Source: Mariniphaga sp. (GTDB lineage Bacteria > Bacteroidota > Bacteroidia > Bacteroidales > Prolixibacteraceae). From it: DNA of 5,515 nucleotides. Numbering within the stretch: the first letter of the stretch is position 1; each line of letters opens with the position of its first letter. The stretch is from NCBI GenBank assembly GCA_013203525.1, contig JABMQB010000654.1, positions 1 to 5,515 on the forward strand. The letters are read 5' to 3'. Below, piece after piece: positions 1-5,515 of this stretch. The position numbers were made by a program, and so were the translations under genes. The notes beneath the pieces were generated by a model. It saw nothing but the letters and a program-made list of their open reading frames with translations. It was not told the DNA's origin and made no database searches.

Positions 1-46
1 AAAAGGAAACTGGCAACAAAAATTGATTGTTAATTCTTATGTTTAA
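1..46 (+). CDS. Possible C-terminal end of an upstream protein (partial), perhaps a T9SS-secreted one
   Basis: The frame starting at base 2 is open from the window edge to a TAA at 44-46 and encodes KGNWQQKLIVNSYV. The GNWQQKLIV stretch resembles the final strand of type IX secretion 'type A' sorting domains, which usually end in a pattern like QK(L/I)(I/V)V. Those domains normally stop within a few residues of that motif, and here three extra residues follow. Only 14 codons are visible. Another frame is open over bases 1-33 (ending LATKIDC), so the choice of frame rests on this weak resemblance alone. The gene, if real, is on the same strand as the kinase and ends 54 bases before it. Confidence 0.25.
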   Translation, partial: KGNWQQKLIVNSYV

Positions 47-100
47 CGCTAAATTTATTAATTTCGAAATTGATTATTTAACTTAAAAAAAGACCACCAA

Positions 101-892
101 ATGTCGGAAAGTGGAATAAATTCAGATATTGTGTTAATACTGGTTATTGGCACAATGGGTATGGTTATACTGGCGCTGGGAATTTTATTCTTTTTTCTTA
201 CTTATCAGAAACGCCTTCAGAAACAACAACTTCATTTAAGCAGGATTAAAACAGAACATCAGGAAAAGTTGCTTGAAAATACAGTTGTTTCACAGGAAAA
301 GGAACGAAAAAGATTTGCCGCCGATTTGCACGACGAGGTTGGTGCAATGTTATCGTTTATAAAACTCAATTTGGGGCGGATACAAAAGAAGGAAGGCAAT
401 TCTGAAATAACAGAGCTTGCCACAGAATCGAAAAAACATTTAGATCAGGTAATAACTCAGGTTCGAAGGATTACAAGAGATTTATCGCCACCAACGCTTG
501 AAAAGCTTGGATTAGTAGAAGCAGTAAATGAATTTATTGGGTGGGTTAATAAATCTGATGCAATACAGATTCAATTATATATAATAGGTGAAAAAGCCCG
601 TTTTAATCCTAAATATGAAGTAGCAGTTTTTCGAATCATTCAGGAACTGGTTAATAATTCAATAAAACATTCTGAAACTCCGTTTATATCAATTAAATTG
701 AAGTTTAATCAGGATTGGATGTTTTTATCCGTTTCAGATTATGGAAAAGGATTTGATGTGGAAAAAGCAACTTCAAAAGGATTAGGGCTTAAAAATATTG
801 AAAGTCGAACAAGTATTTTTAAAGGTAGGTATAAGTTCAAATCAAAACCAGGGAAAGGGACATCATTTATTTTAGTTGCTAAAATTCAATAG
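101..892 (+). CDS. Membrane-anchored sensor histidine kinase, HisKA_3 (NarL-partner) type
   Basis: This is the kinase of a two-component pair. It should autophosphorylate on His and pass the phosphate to the regulator encoded next to it. Residues about 9-34 form one hydrophobic membrane segment, followed by the basic stretch QKRLQKQQ, which suggests the N-terminus is outside and the kinase inside. Residues about 36-66 are charged and probably a coiled-coil linker. The dimerisation/phosphoacceptor box lies at about 65-90 (ERKRFAADLHDEVG), with H77 as the likely phosphorylated residue, typical of the HisKA_3 family. An HATPase_c domain follows: N-box QELVNNSIKH at 181-190, G1 box DYGKGF at 213-218, G2 GLGLKN at 227-232 and PGKGT at 250-254. 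At 263 residues it is short for the family because there is no periplasmic, PAS, GAF or TPR input domain. The signal is unknown. The ATG at 101 follows an A-rich leader, with no Shine-Dalgarno sequence. Confidence 0.93.
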   Translation: MSESGINSDIVLILVIGTMGMVILALGILFFFLTYQKRLQKQQLHLSRIKTEHQEKLLENTVVSQEKERKRFAADLHDEVGAMLSFIKLNLGRIQKKEGNSEITELATESKKHLDQVITQVRRITRDLSPPTLEKLGLVEAVNEFIGWVNKSDAIQIQLYIIGEKARFNPKYEVAVFRIIQELVNNSIKHSETPFISIKLKFNQDWMFLSVSDYGKGFDVEKATSKGLGLKNIESRTSIFKGRYKFKSKPGKGTSFILVAKIQ

Positions 893-893
893 A

Positions 894-1553
894 ATGGAGT
901 CGATCAGAAAAATTAATATTGTTGTTGTTGATGACCATACACTTTTTAGAAAAGGTTTGATTACGCTATTAAACGAAATAAATTCAACAGGTAGTTTTTT
1001 TGAAGCATCAAACGGGTTGGAGTTAATAGATATGTTAAATAAAACAAATCCATTGCCTGATTTGATATTGCTTGATATTAATATGCCTGTTATGGACGGT
1101 GTAAAAGCCACTGAAATAATCAAAGAAAAATATCCGGAATTGAAGATTATAATCCTTTCAATGGAAAACGAAGAGCAATTGATTTTACACCTGATTGAAA
1201 AAGGAGTAAATGGTTATTTATTAAAAAATTGTGAATCTGAAGAATTAGAAAGAGCTATAAAAATGGTAATGGAAAAGGAGTATTATTTTAACCATGATAT
1301 TTCTGAATTAATACGAAGAGCATTTATCCATAAATCGAATCATACTTATCCTATTTGTGAATTCACAAGAAGAGAACAAGAAGTTTTGGAATTAATTTGT
1401 AAAGAATTCACTACACAGCAAATTGCAAATAAATTCGATGTTAGCCCTCGTACAATTGAATCTCACCGTAAAAACCTGATTGAAAAATCAGGAGTAAAAA
1501 ACTTAGCTGGCTTAATTGTTTTTGCAATTAAGAATAAAATAGTAAAAATATAA
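894..1553 (+). CDS. NarL/LuxR-family response regulator transcription factor
   Basis: This is the DNA-binding output partner of the kinase just upstream. With the ATG at 894 it has 219 residues, usual for NarL/FixJ-type regulators. The receiver domain covers about 6-122: acidic pair D13-D14, phosphoacceptor D61 in LLDINMPVMDG, switch serine S89 and conserved lysine K111 (YLLK). The C-terminal LuxR-type helix-turn-helix covers about 157-213, with FTRREQEVLELI starting it and the recognition region VSPRTIESHRKNL at 183-195. The reading frame is also open upstream to a TTG at 876, which would add six residues and overlap the kinase gene. The ATG is preferred because the receiver's first strand begins directly after it. 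Only one base separates the kinase stop (TAG at 890-892) from this ATG, so translation is probably coupled. Target genes are not evident; autoregulation is possible but not shown. Confidence 0.94.
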   Translation: MESIRKINIVVVDDHTLFRKGLITLLNEINSTGSFFEASNGLELIDMLNKTNPLPDLILLDINMPVMDGVKATEIIKEKYPELKIIILSMENEEQLILHLIEKGVNGYLLKNCESEELERAIKMVMEKEYYFNHDISELIRRAFIHKSNHTYPICEFTRREQEVLELICKEFTTQQIANKFDVSPRTIESHRKNLIEKSGVKNLAGLIVFAIKNKIVKI

Positions 1554-1594
1554 AAAGGGGTAATTTAGTATACCCCCTTTTAATAATCCTTTTT
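1553..1594 (+). terminator. Probable intrinsic terminator after the two-component operon, possibly bidirectional
   Basis: The left arm AAAAGGGGTA (1553-1562) begins at the last base of the regulator's stop codon. It pairs with TACCCCCTTTT (1571-1581), with one bulged C and an 8-base loop. T-rich sequence follows (TTTT, then CCTTTTT at 1588-1594). Because the arms carry A-tracts outside and T-tracts opposite, the minus-strand transcript would also be a G/C hairpin followed by U5. It could therefore also stop read-through from the convergent suf operon, whose last stop codon lies about 360 bases away. Confidence 0.65.
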
Positions 1595-1939
1595 CCTGCT
1601 TAAATAACTTTACATAATTGAGATATGGGAATTTGGGTTAGTAAAAAAAGCAGGTGTGGATTTTCTATAATAAGTCTGGGAAGTGACAAAATTGTAAAAA
1701 TGTCTGAAGGTTAACATTGAAAAACAACTCTGTTTACTAATTAATATGAAATTGAAATTATTATATATTAACAAAACCATTATTATTATCATTAATAGAA
1801 AATTAAGGATACAATATTTTAAAAATTAGATGTATTATACAACCGTATAAATACTGATTTTTTTGTCTCCGTATTTTCACCTAGAGGTTTGGGGTAGATT
1901 ATTGAAGAAATAGATATTTATTGAATAAGATACTTTTTG
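1595..1939. other. Intergenic spacer between convergent operons, no convincing gene
   Basis: This stretch of about 345 bases is very A/T rich, especially at 1715-1860. Short open frames exist: 29 codons on + at 1625-1714 and 60 codons on - at 1610-1792. Neither encodes anything I recognise, and the minus-strand one has a composition expected of translated A/T-rich non-coding DNA. The rightmost third (1831-1905) is less A/T-biased and holds two CCGTAT-containing direct repeats and a GGGGTAGATTATT element. No tRNA, rRNA, CRISPR or insertion-sequence structure was seen. Confidence 0.7.
1843..1880. repeat. Pair of direct repeats, CCGTATAAATAC and CCGTATTTTCAC
   Basis: CCGTATAAATAC (1843-1854) and CCGTATTTTCAC (1869-1880) agree at 9 of 12 positions. 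They lie 26 bases start to start, close to two and a half helical turns, and are separated by a T-rich spacer with seven consecutive T. The arrangement is compatible with a tandem operator, but no flanking gene reads away from it, so a regulatory role is only a guess. Chance similarity in A/T-rich DNA is possible. Confidence 0.35.
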
Positions 1940-3157
1940 TCAGAACATTCTTATTGTTCGTTCTAAACTATTGATAAATCTTGTAATGTCCATTTCAGAA
2001 GTATACATACTAAATGAAATTCTTACTGTTCCCTGAATATTATAATGCTGCATAACCGGATCGGCACAGTGGTGACCGGTTCTTACCGCTATTCCCATTT
2101 TATCAAGTAACGTCCCTAAGTCATATGGGTGAATTTGTTTGTAGTTAAAAGAGATAACTCCTGATTTTTGAACTGCCTCTCCATATATTTTAATTCCTTT
2201 TATCTCCCTTAATAATGATGTTGCTATTTGAAGGATATTATTTTCCCACGAAGCAATGTTTCGAATTCCTGTTTCTTTAAGCAAAGAAAGCGCTGCTCCA
2301 AAAGCAATTACACTAGTAATGTTTGGAGTTCCTGCTTCAAATTTATAAGGCAGATCATTAAAGCTTGTCCCTGAAAACGATACTTCCGAAATCATTTCAC
2401 CTCCACCCTGATATGGGGGCATTTGGTTAAGCCAATTCTTTTTTCCATAAAGAATCCCAACTCCATTTGGGCCATAGGCTTTATGTGCCGAGAAAGCATA
2501 AAAATCAGCATCCAGTTTTTGAACATCAACAGCCGTATGCTGAAATCCCTGAGCTCCGTCAATAAAAACAGCAACATTCTTTTGGTGTGCTTTCGAAATA
2601 ATTTCTGTAATTGGATTCACCGTTCCTAAAACATTTGAAATATGGGCTACTGCCAGAAGTTTTGTATTTGGTGTAATTAATTCATCCAGTTTTTCAATCT
2701 GTAAATCACCGTTATCGTTAAATGGCAATACTTTGATAACAGCTTTTTTTCTTTCAGCCAATAATTGCCAGGGAACAATATTGGAATGATGTTCCATTTC
2801 TGAGACAATAATCTCATCTCCTTCATTAATAAATTTTTCGCCAAAAGAAAATGCAACCAGATTTACACTCTCGGTTGTACCTTTTGTAAAAATAATTTCT
2901 TCACGCGAATTAGCATTAATAAATTCTTTTATTTGATCTCTGACTCCTTCAAAATCAGCAGTTGCTTTATCGGCCATATAATGTGCTGCACGATGTATAT
3001 TCCCATAATATTCATTATGTAGCCGTTTTTCAGCATCCAAAACCTGTATTGGTTTTTGTGTACTGGCTGCACTATCAAGATAGACAAATGGTTTAGAATA
3101 AACCTGTTGATTTAATATTGGGAAATAACTTCGTATTTTTTCAATATCGTATGGCAT
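1940..3157 (-). CDS. sufS: SufS cysteine desulfurase, PLP-dependent, group II
   Basis: SufS removes sulfur from L-cysteine, giving alanine and an enzyme-bound persulfide that is passed to the SufBCD scaffold, normally through SufE or SufU. The protein is cytosolic and 405 residues long, almost exactly the size of the E. coli enzyme. Visible features are EMEHHSN at 120-126 (H123 stacks on the cofactor in the family), FIDGAQ at 198-203 with D200 contacting the PLP nitrogen, and SAHK at 223-226 with K226 as the Schiff-base lysine. RTGHHCADP at 359-367 carries the persulfide cysteine C364. The short active-site loop marks the SufS/CsdA group rather than IscS/NifS. The start MPYDIEKIR matches the usual family N-terminus. 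It is the last visible gene of the suf operon, 71 bases after sufD. No obvious strong terminator follows the stop. Confidence 0.96.
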   Translation of the reverse strand: MPYDIEKIRSYFPILNQQVYSKPFVYLDSAASTQKPIQVLDAEKRLHNEYYGNIHRAAHYMADKATADFEGVRDQIKEFINANSREEIIFTKGTTESVNLVAFSFGEKFINEGDEIIVSEMEHHSNIVPWQLLAERKKAVIKVLPFNDNGDLQIEKLDELITPNTKLLAVAHISNVLGTVNPITEIISKAHQKNVAVFIDGAQGFQHTAVDVQKLDADFYAFSAHKAYGPNGVGILYGKKNWLNQMPPYQGGGEMISEVSFSGTSFNDLPYKFEAGTPNITSVIAFGAALSLLKETGIRNIASWENNILQIATSLLREIKGIKIYGEAVQKSGVISFNYKQIHPYDLGTLLDKMGIAVRTGHHCADPVMQHYNIQGTVRISFSMYTSEMDITRFINSLERTIRMF

Positions 3158-3186
3158 TTAATTTTCTTTTGGGCAGAGGTAAATGT

Positions 3187-3212
3187 AAAAAAAAAATCCT
3201 GCAACTGCGGGA
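3187..3212 (-). terminator. Terminator-like hairpin with U10 between sufD and sufS
   Basis: In the minus-strand transcript, TCCCGC-AGTT-GCAGGA (3212 down to 3197) can fold into a six-pair stem with one internal C-A mismatch. Ten uninterrupted U follow (3196-3187). It starts 17 bases after the sufD stop and ends 30 bases before the sufS start. The U-tract is that of an intrinsic terminator, but the short, imperfect stem suggests partial termination or RNA processing rather than a full stop. In the plus orientation the stem is complete through a G-U pair but lacks a good T-run. Confidence 0.4.
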
Positions 3213-3228
3213 GATATTTTTATTGATT

Positions 3229-4599
3229 CTAACAATTACAATCGTACGAACATTCATGGCAACGTGCAATTTCACCCCGAAGCCTCTTATCAACAAGGTC
3301 GTCAATCCTGTCGCGAAGTGGTTCCAGTTTTATTTCCTGGATAACTTCGTGAGCAAATGCATTCATCATCATCAATCGTGCATCTATTTCAGCAATGCCT
3401 CTTGACCGGATGTAAAATAATGCTTCTTCATCAATCTGGCCAACGGTTGCTCCGTGACTGCATTTTACATCATCGGCATCGATAATAAGCTGTGGTTTTG
3501 TTTGTATTTTGGCATTATCGGTAAGTAACAGGTTGTTATTTCGTTGAAATGCATTGGTTTTTTGTGCATCACGAACAACATGGATACGGCCCGAAAATGC
3601 ACCGGTTGATTCGTCATCCATCACATTTTTATATACCTGGTTGCTAAGGCAATGTGGTTTGGCGTGTATAATTTGAGTATAATTATCGATGTGTTGTTTA
3701 CCATCCATAAATGCCATTCCAAAAATATCGGAATTACAATTTTCTCCATTTAGGATTACTTTCAGATTATTTCGAATCAATCCTCCGTGCAGGGTAGTTG
3801 TATTCGTACGTACTCGAGAATCTCTTTCTTGTTTAATTACCAGCGAGTTTATGCTCGTCGAATTATTATGCTGATTTTGAATTGTATAATAATCAAACTC
3901 TGCATTTTCGCCAACAAAAACTTCAGTAACTGAGTTTCCAAAATATTTATTGGAATTAAGTGTGTGGTCACAAATGAGTACGGTTAGCTTTGAACCTGGT
4001 TTGGCAATTATTAAATTACGTTGAGTTATAAATGAATCAGAGTATTCCTTCATCAGATTTATAACCTGAATTGCTTTATCATAATGAACATTTTCAGGAA
4101 TATAAATTACATATCCATCGGTGGCCAGGGCAGTGTTTAAAGCAATTAGCGGATCTTCTTCCGATTTGGCAATCTGTGAATAAAACTCATTTATTAATTC
4201 AGGTTTTGTATCAGCAATTTTACGTAAGCTTTCTATAATAATTCCTTCCGGCAGATTTTCATTTTTGTAGTTTTCTTCACAAAACCACCCATTCCTGTTT
4301 AGAACCAGATGTGTATCCAATTGAGGTACATCGCATTTGAAAACTTCCTGCATGTCTACATCTGATTCTTCCTTTAAATGGTTAAATGAATAGTCGGGAA
4401 GGAATGATGGTTGAAGGTTTGTATATTTATAATTTTCGTTTTTATTAGTCGGAATTCCCTGAAGCACAAAATCCTGAAAAGCTTTTTTCCTTGCTTCATT
4501 CAAAATAAGGGGCGAATTTTCAAACAACTGAGCCTTTACTTCATTGAAGTGCCCGATCATTTTTAACGAAAAATCTGTTTTTTCTACTAAAATACTCAT
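3229..4599 (-). CDS. sufD: SufD, Fe-S cluster scaffold subunit of SufBC2D
   Basis: SufD pairs with SufB, and together with two SufC ATPases they form the cytosolic complex on which Fe-S clusters are built. The protein has 456 residues, somewhat longer than the 423 of E. coli. Residues about 1-150 form the helical N-terminal part (NENYKYTNL at 54-62 is a typical SufD motif). About 160-420 form the beta-helix core, and the C-terminal helical SufC-binding part carries KCSHGATVGQIDEEALFYI at 379-397. H382 in that motif matches the conserved His of E. coli SufD at the SufB-SufD interface. The last ten residues, RCHECSYDCNC, hold four cysteines (447, 450, 454, 456), which E. coli SufD lacks. The ATG overlaps the sufC stop in ATGA, so the two genes are probably translationally coupled. 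Confidence 0.95.
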   Translation of the reverse strand: MSILVEKTDFSLKMIGHFNEVKAQLFENSPLILNEARKKAFQDFVLQGIPTNKNENYKYTNLQPSFLPDYSFNHLKEESDVDMQEVFKCDVPQLDTHLVLNRNGWFCEENYKNENLPEGIIIESLRKIADTKPELINEFYSQIAKSEEDPLIALNTALATDGYVIYIPENVHYDKAIQVINLMKEYSDSFITQRNLIIAKPGSKLTVLICDHTLNSNKYFGNSVTEVFVGENAEFDYYTIQNQHNNSTSINSLVIKQERDSRVRTNTTTLHGGLIRNNLKVILNGENCNSDIFGMAFMDGKQHIDNYTQIIHAKPHCLSNQVYKNVMDDESTGAFSGRIHVVRDAQKTNAFQRNNNLLLTDNAKIQTKPQLIIDADDVKCSHGATVGQIDEEALFYIRSRGIAEIDARLMMMNAFAHEVIQEIKLEPLRDRIDDLVDKRLRGEIARCHECSYDCNC

Positions 4600-5360
4600 G
4601 ATCGATTCCCGTTCTCTTTTTTAATCCAATCGTAACCTTTAGCTTCCAGTTCGTGGGCAAGTTCTTTACCTGATGATTTTACAACTCGCCCGTTGTATAA
4701 TACATGGACAAAATCGGGGACAATGTAATCAAGTAAACGTTGGTAATGTGTCACAACAATAGTCGACCGTTCAGGGCTTTTTAAAGCATTTACTCCACGA
4801 GCAACAGTTTTTAGTGCATCAATATCAAGTCCCGAATCAGTTTCATCAAGAATTGCCAGCTTTGGCTCAAGCAATGCCATTTGGAATATTTCATTTTTTT
4901 TCTTTTCACCTCCTGAAAATCCTTCATTTACTGAACGATTTGTTAGCTGGGTATCCATTTCAACGAGTTCTTTTTTCTCACGCATAACTTTCAGAAATTC
5001 ACCTGCTGTAAGTGGCTTTTCATTTCTGTGTTTGCGGTGTTCGTTAACTGCAGTTTTTAAGAAATTAACCATGGGTACCCCGGGTATTTCAACCGGATAC
5101 TGAAAACTCATGAAAACACCTTGTTTTGCACGGTCTTCAGGTGCCATTTCCAGTAGATCATCACCATTGTATGATACTTCACCCTCTGTAATTTCATATC
5201 CTTTTTTTCCGGTTAATATATTTGCCAGCGTACTTTTCCCTGAACCATTGGGGCCCATAATTGCATGGACTTCTCCTTGATTAACTTCTAAATTGATCCC
5301 TTTTAAAATGTCTTTTCCTTCAACCGAGACACAAAGGTTTTTTATTGTTAGCATATTCAT
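4596..5360 (-). CDS. sufC: SufC, ABC-type ATPase of the SUF Fe-S assembly complex
   Basis: SufC is a soluble ABC ATPase. It drives conformational change in the SufB-SufD scaffold and is not a transporter, in line with the absence of any membrane gene here. The length of 254 residues is normal. Visible motifs are Walker A GPNGSGKS at 36-43 (K42), Q-loop Q87 (SFQYPVEIPGVP, a SufC hallmark), signature FSGGEKKKNEI at 148-158, Walker B LAILDE with D172 and E173, D-loop SGLD at 176-179 and switch histidine H205 (VTHYQR). The SGGEKKKNEI form is characteristic of SufC among ABC ATPases. Two ATGs lie two codons apart at 5360 and 5354. The second gives MLTIKN, like most relatives, so the true protein may have 252 residues. 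It follows sufB by 79 bases and overlaps sufD by four. Confidence 0.97.
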   Translation of the reverse strand: MNMLTIKNLCVSVEGKDILKGINLEVNQGEVHAIMGPNGSGKSTLANILTGKKGYEITEGEVSYNGDDLLEMAPEDRAKQGVFMSFQYPVEIPGVPMVNFLKTAVNEHRKHRNEKPLTAGEFLKVMREKKELVEMDTQLTNRSVNEGFSGGEKKKNEIFQMALLEPKLAILDETDSGLDIDALKTVARGVNALKSPERSTIVVTHYQRLLDYIVPDFVHVLYNGRVVKSSGKELAHELEAKGYDWIKKENGNRS

Positions 5361-5375
5361 TATTGTATAATTATC

Positions 5376-5397
5376 AGCCAGTTTTATGTTTCTGGCA
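5376..5397 (-). other. Small hairpin in the sufB-sufC intergenic gap
   Basis: GCCAG (5377-5381) and CTGGC (5392-5396) form a perfect five-pair stem around a 10-base A/T loop. In the minus-strand mRNA it lies 16 bases before the first possible sufC start. There is no T-run after it, so it is not a terminator. It could affect mRNA stability or sufC initiation, but a five-pair stem may also be chance. Confidence 0.3.
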
Positions 5398-5439
5398 TTT
5401 ATTATTCTGTTATATTAAATTTTATGTTCTGAAATTGTA

Positions 5440-5515
5440 TTATCCTACACTTCCTTCAAGGCTAATCTGAAGAAGTTTTTGTGCTTCAACTGCAAATTCC
5501 ATTGGAAGCTTGTTA
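5440..5515 (-). CDS. sufB: SufB, Fe-S cluster scaffold subunit (C-terminal 24 codons only)
   Basis: Reading leftward from the window edge, this frame gives NKLPMEFAVEAQKLL and then QISLEGSVG before a TAA stop (read at 5442-5440). The LPMEFAVEAQ and ISLEGSVG motifs are the near-invariant C-terminus of SufB. SufB is the subunit that receives sulfur from SufS and assembles the cluster together with SufC and SufD. The rest of the gene, about 95 percent, lies beyond the right end, as presumably does the operon promoter. Its position directly upstream of sufC fits the standard sufBCD order and supports the call despite the short length. Confidence 0.92.
   Translation of the reverse strand, partial: NKLPMEFAVEAQKLLQISLEGSVG

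Noticed and set aside
23..46. Bacteroidetes-type promoter ahead of the kinase (TTG at 23-25, TATGTTTA at 39-46)
   Set aside because: The -7-like box differs from TAnnTTTG at one position and the 13-base spacing to the TTG is too short compared with the roughly 19 expected. Not reported as a feature.
872..1123. 83-codon open frame on the minus strand
   Set aside because: It is antisense to the well-supported response regulator gene and has no recognisable domain; a shadow frame.
1625..1714. 29-codon ATG open frame on the plus strand (begins MGIWVSKKSRCGF)
   Set aside because: It lies downstream of a terminator, with no convincing promoter and no recognised family. It is too short to separate from chance, though conservation in relatives could revive it.
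1610..1792. 60-codon open frame on the minus strand in the spacer
   Set aside because: The product is rich in I, F, N and S as expected from A/T-rich non-coding DNA, with no motif and no evident promoter or initiation signal.
2392..2629. Short open frames of 61 (-) and 68 (+) codons within sufS
   Set aside because: Both overlap the catalytic region of sufS, whose own frame is fully supported by conserved residues.
3118..3405. 95-codon plus-strand open frame across the sufS-sufD junction
   Set aside because: It is antisense to both the sufS start and the sufD end. The protein has no recognisable feature.
3689..3874. 61-codon plus-strand open frame within sufD
   Set aside because: Antisense to the conserved sufD core; no family resemblance.
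1..5515. Mobile elements, CRISPR arrays, tRNA or rRNA genes
   Set aside because: No transposase, integrase, terminal inverted repeats, regularly spaced repeats or tRNA-like cloverleaf sequences were seen.

Overview
The window is low-GC DNA from what looks like a member of the Bacteroidota. The support for that is A/T-rich intergenic spacers, no Shine-Dalgarno-like sequence ahead of the starts, a sufB-sufC-sufD-sufS gene order, and a possible type IX secretion-style C-terminal tail at the left edge. The lineage is inferred from these traits and not shown by a marker gene.

Left part (1-1594, + strand): about 46 bases that may be the end of an upstream gene. Next is a two-gene two-component operon: a short, membrane-anchored HisKA_3-type sensor histidine kinase (101-892) and, one base after its stop, a NarL/LuxR-type response regulator (894-1553). 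A symmetrical hairpin overlaps the regulator's stop codon and looks like a terminator that could work in both directions.

Middle (1595-1939): a spacer of about 345 bases with no convincing gene, lying between convergent transcription units. It holds a CCGTAT-type direct repeat and a second copy of a GGGGTA element that is also present in the terminator hairpin.

Right part (1940-5515, - strand): a SUF iron-sulfur cluster assembly operon, read right to left as sufB (only the last 24 codons are in the window), sufC, sufD, sufS. SufB, SufC and SufD form the ATP-dependent scaffold, and SufS supplies persulfide sulfur from cysteine. sufC and sufD overlap by four bases. The sufB-sufC and sufD-sufS junctions each hold a small hairpin, and the second is followed by ten U in the mRNA. 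No sufE or sufU follows sufS.

Most of the window is ordinary core-type gene content, and I see no clear sign of an undescribed system. The most checkable oddities are the sufD-sufS hairpin, the Cys-rich tail of SufD, the sensor-less kinase, and the unexplained repeats in the 1595-1939 spacer.
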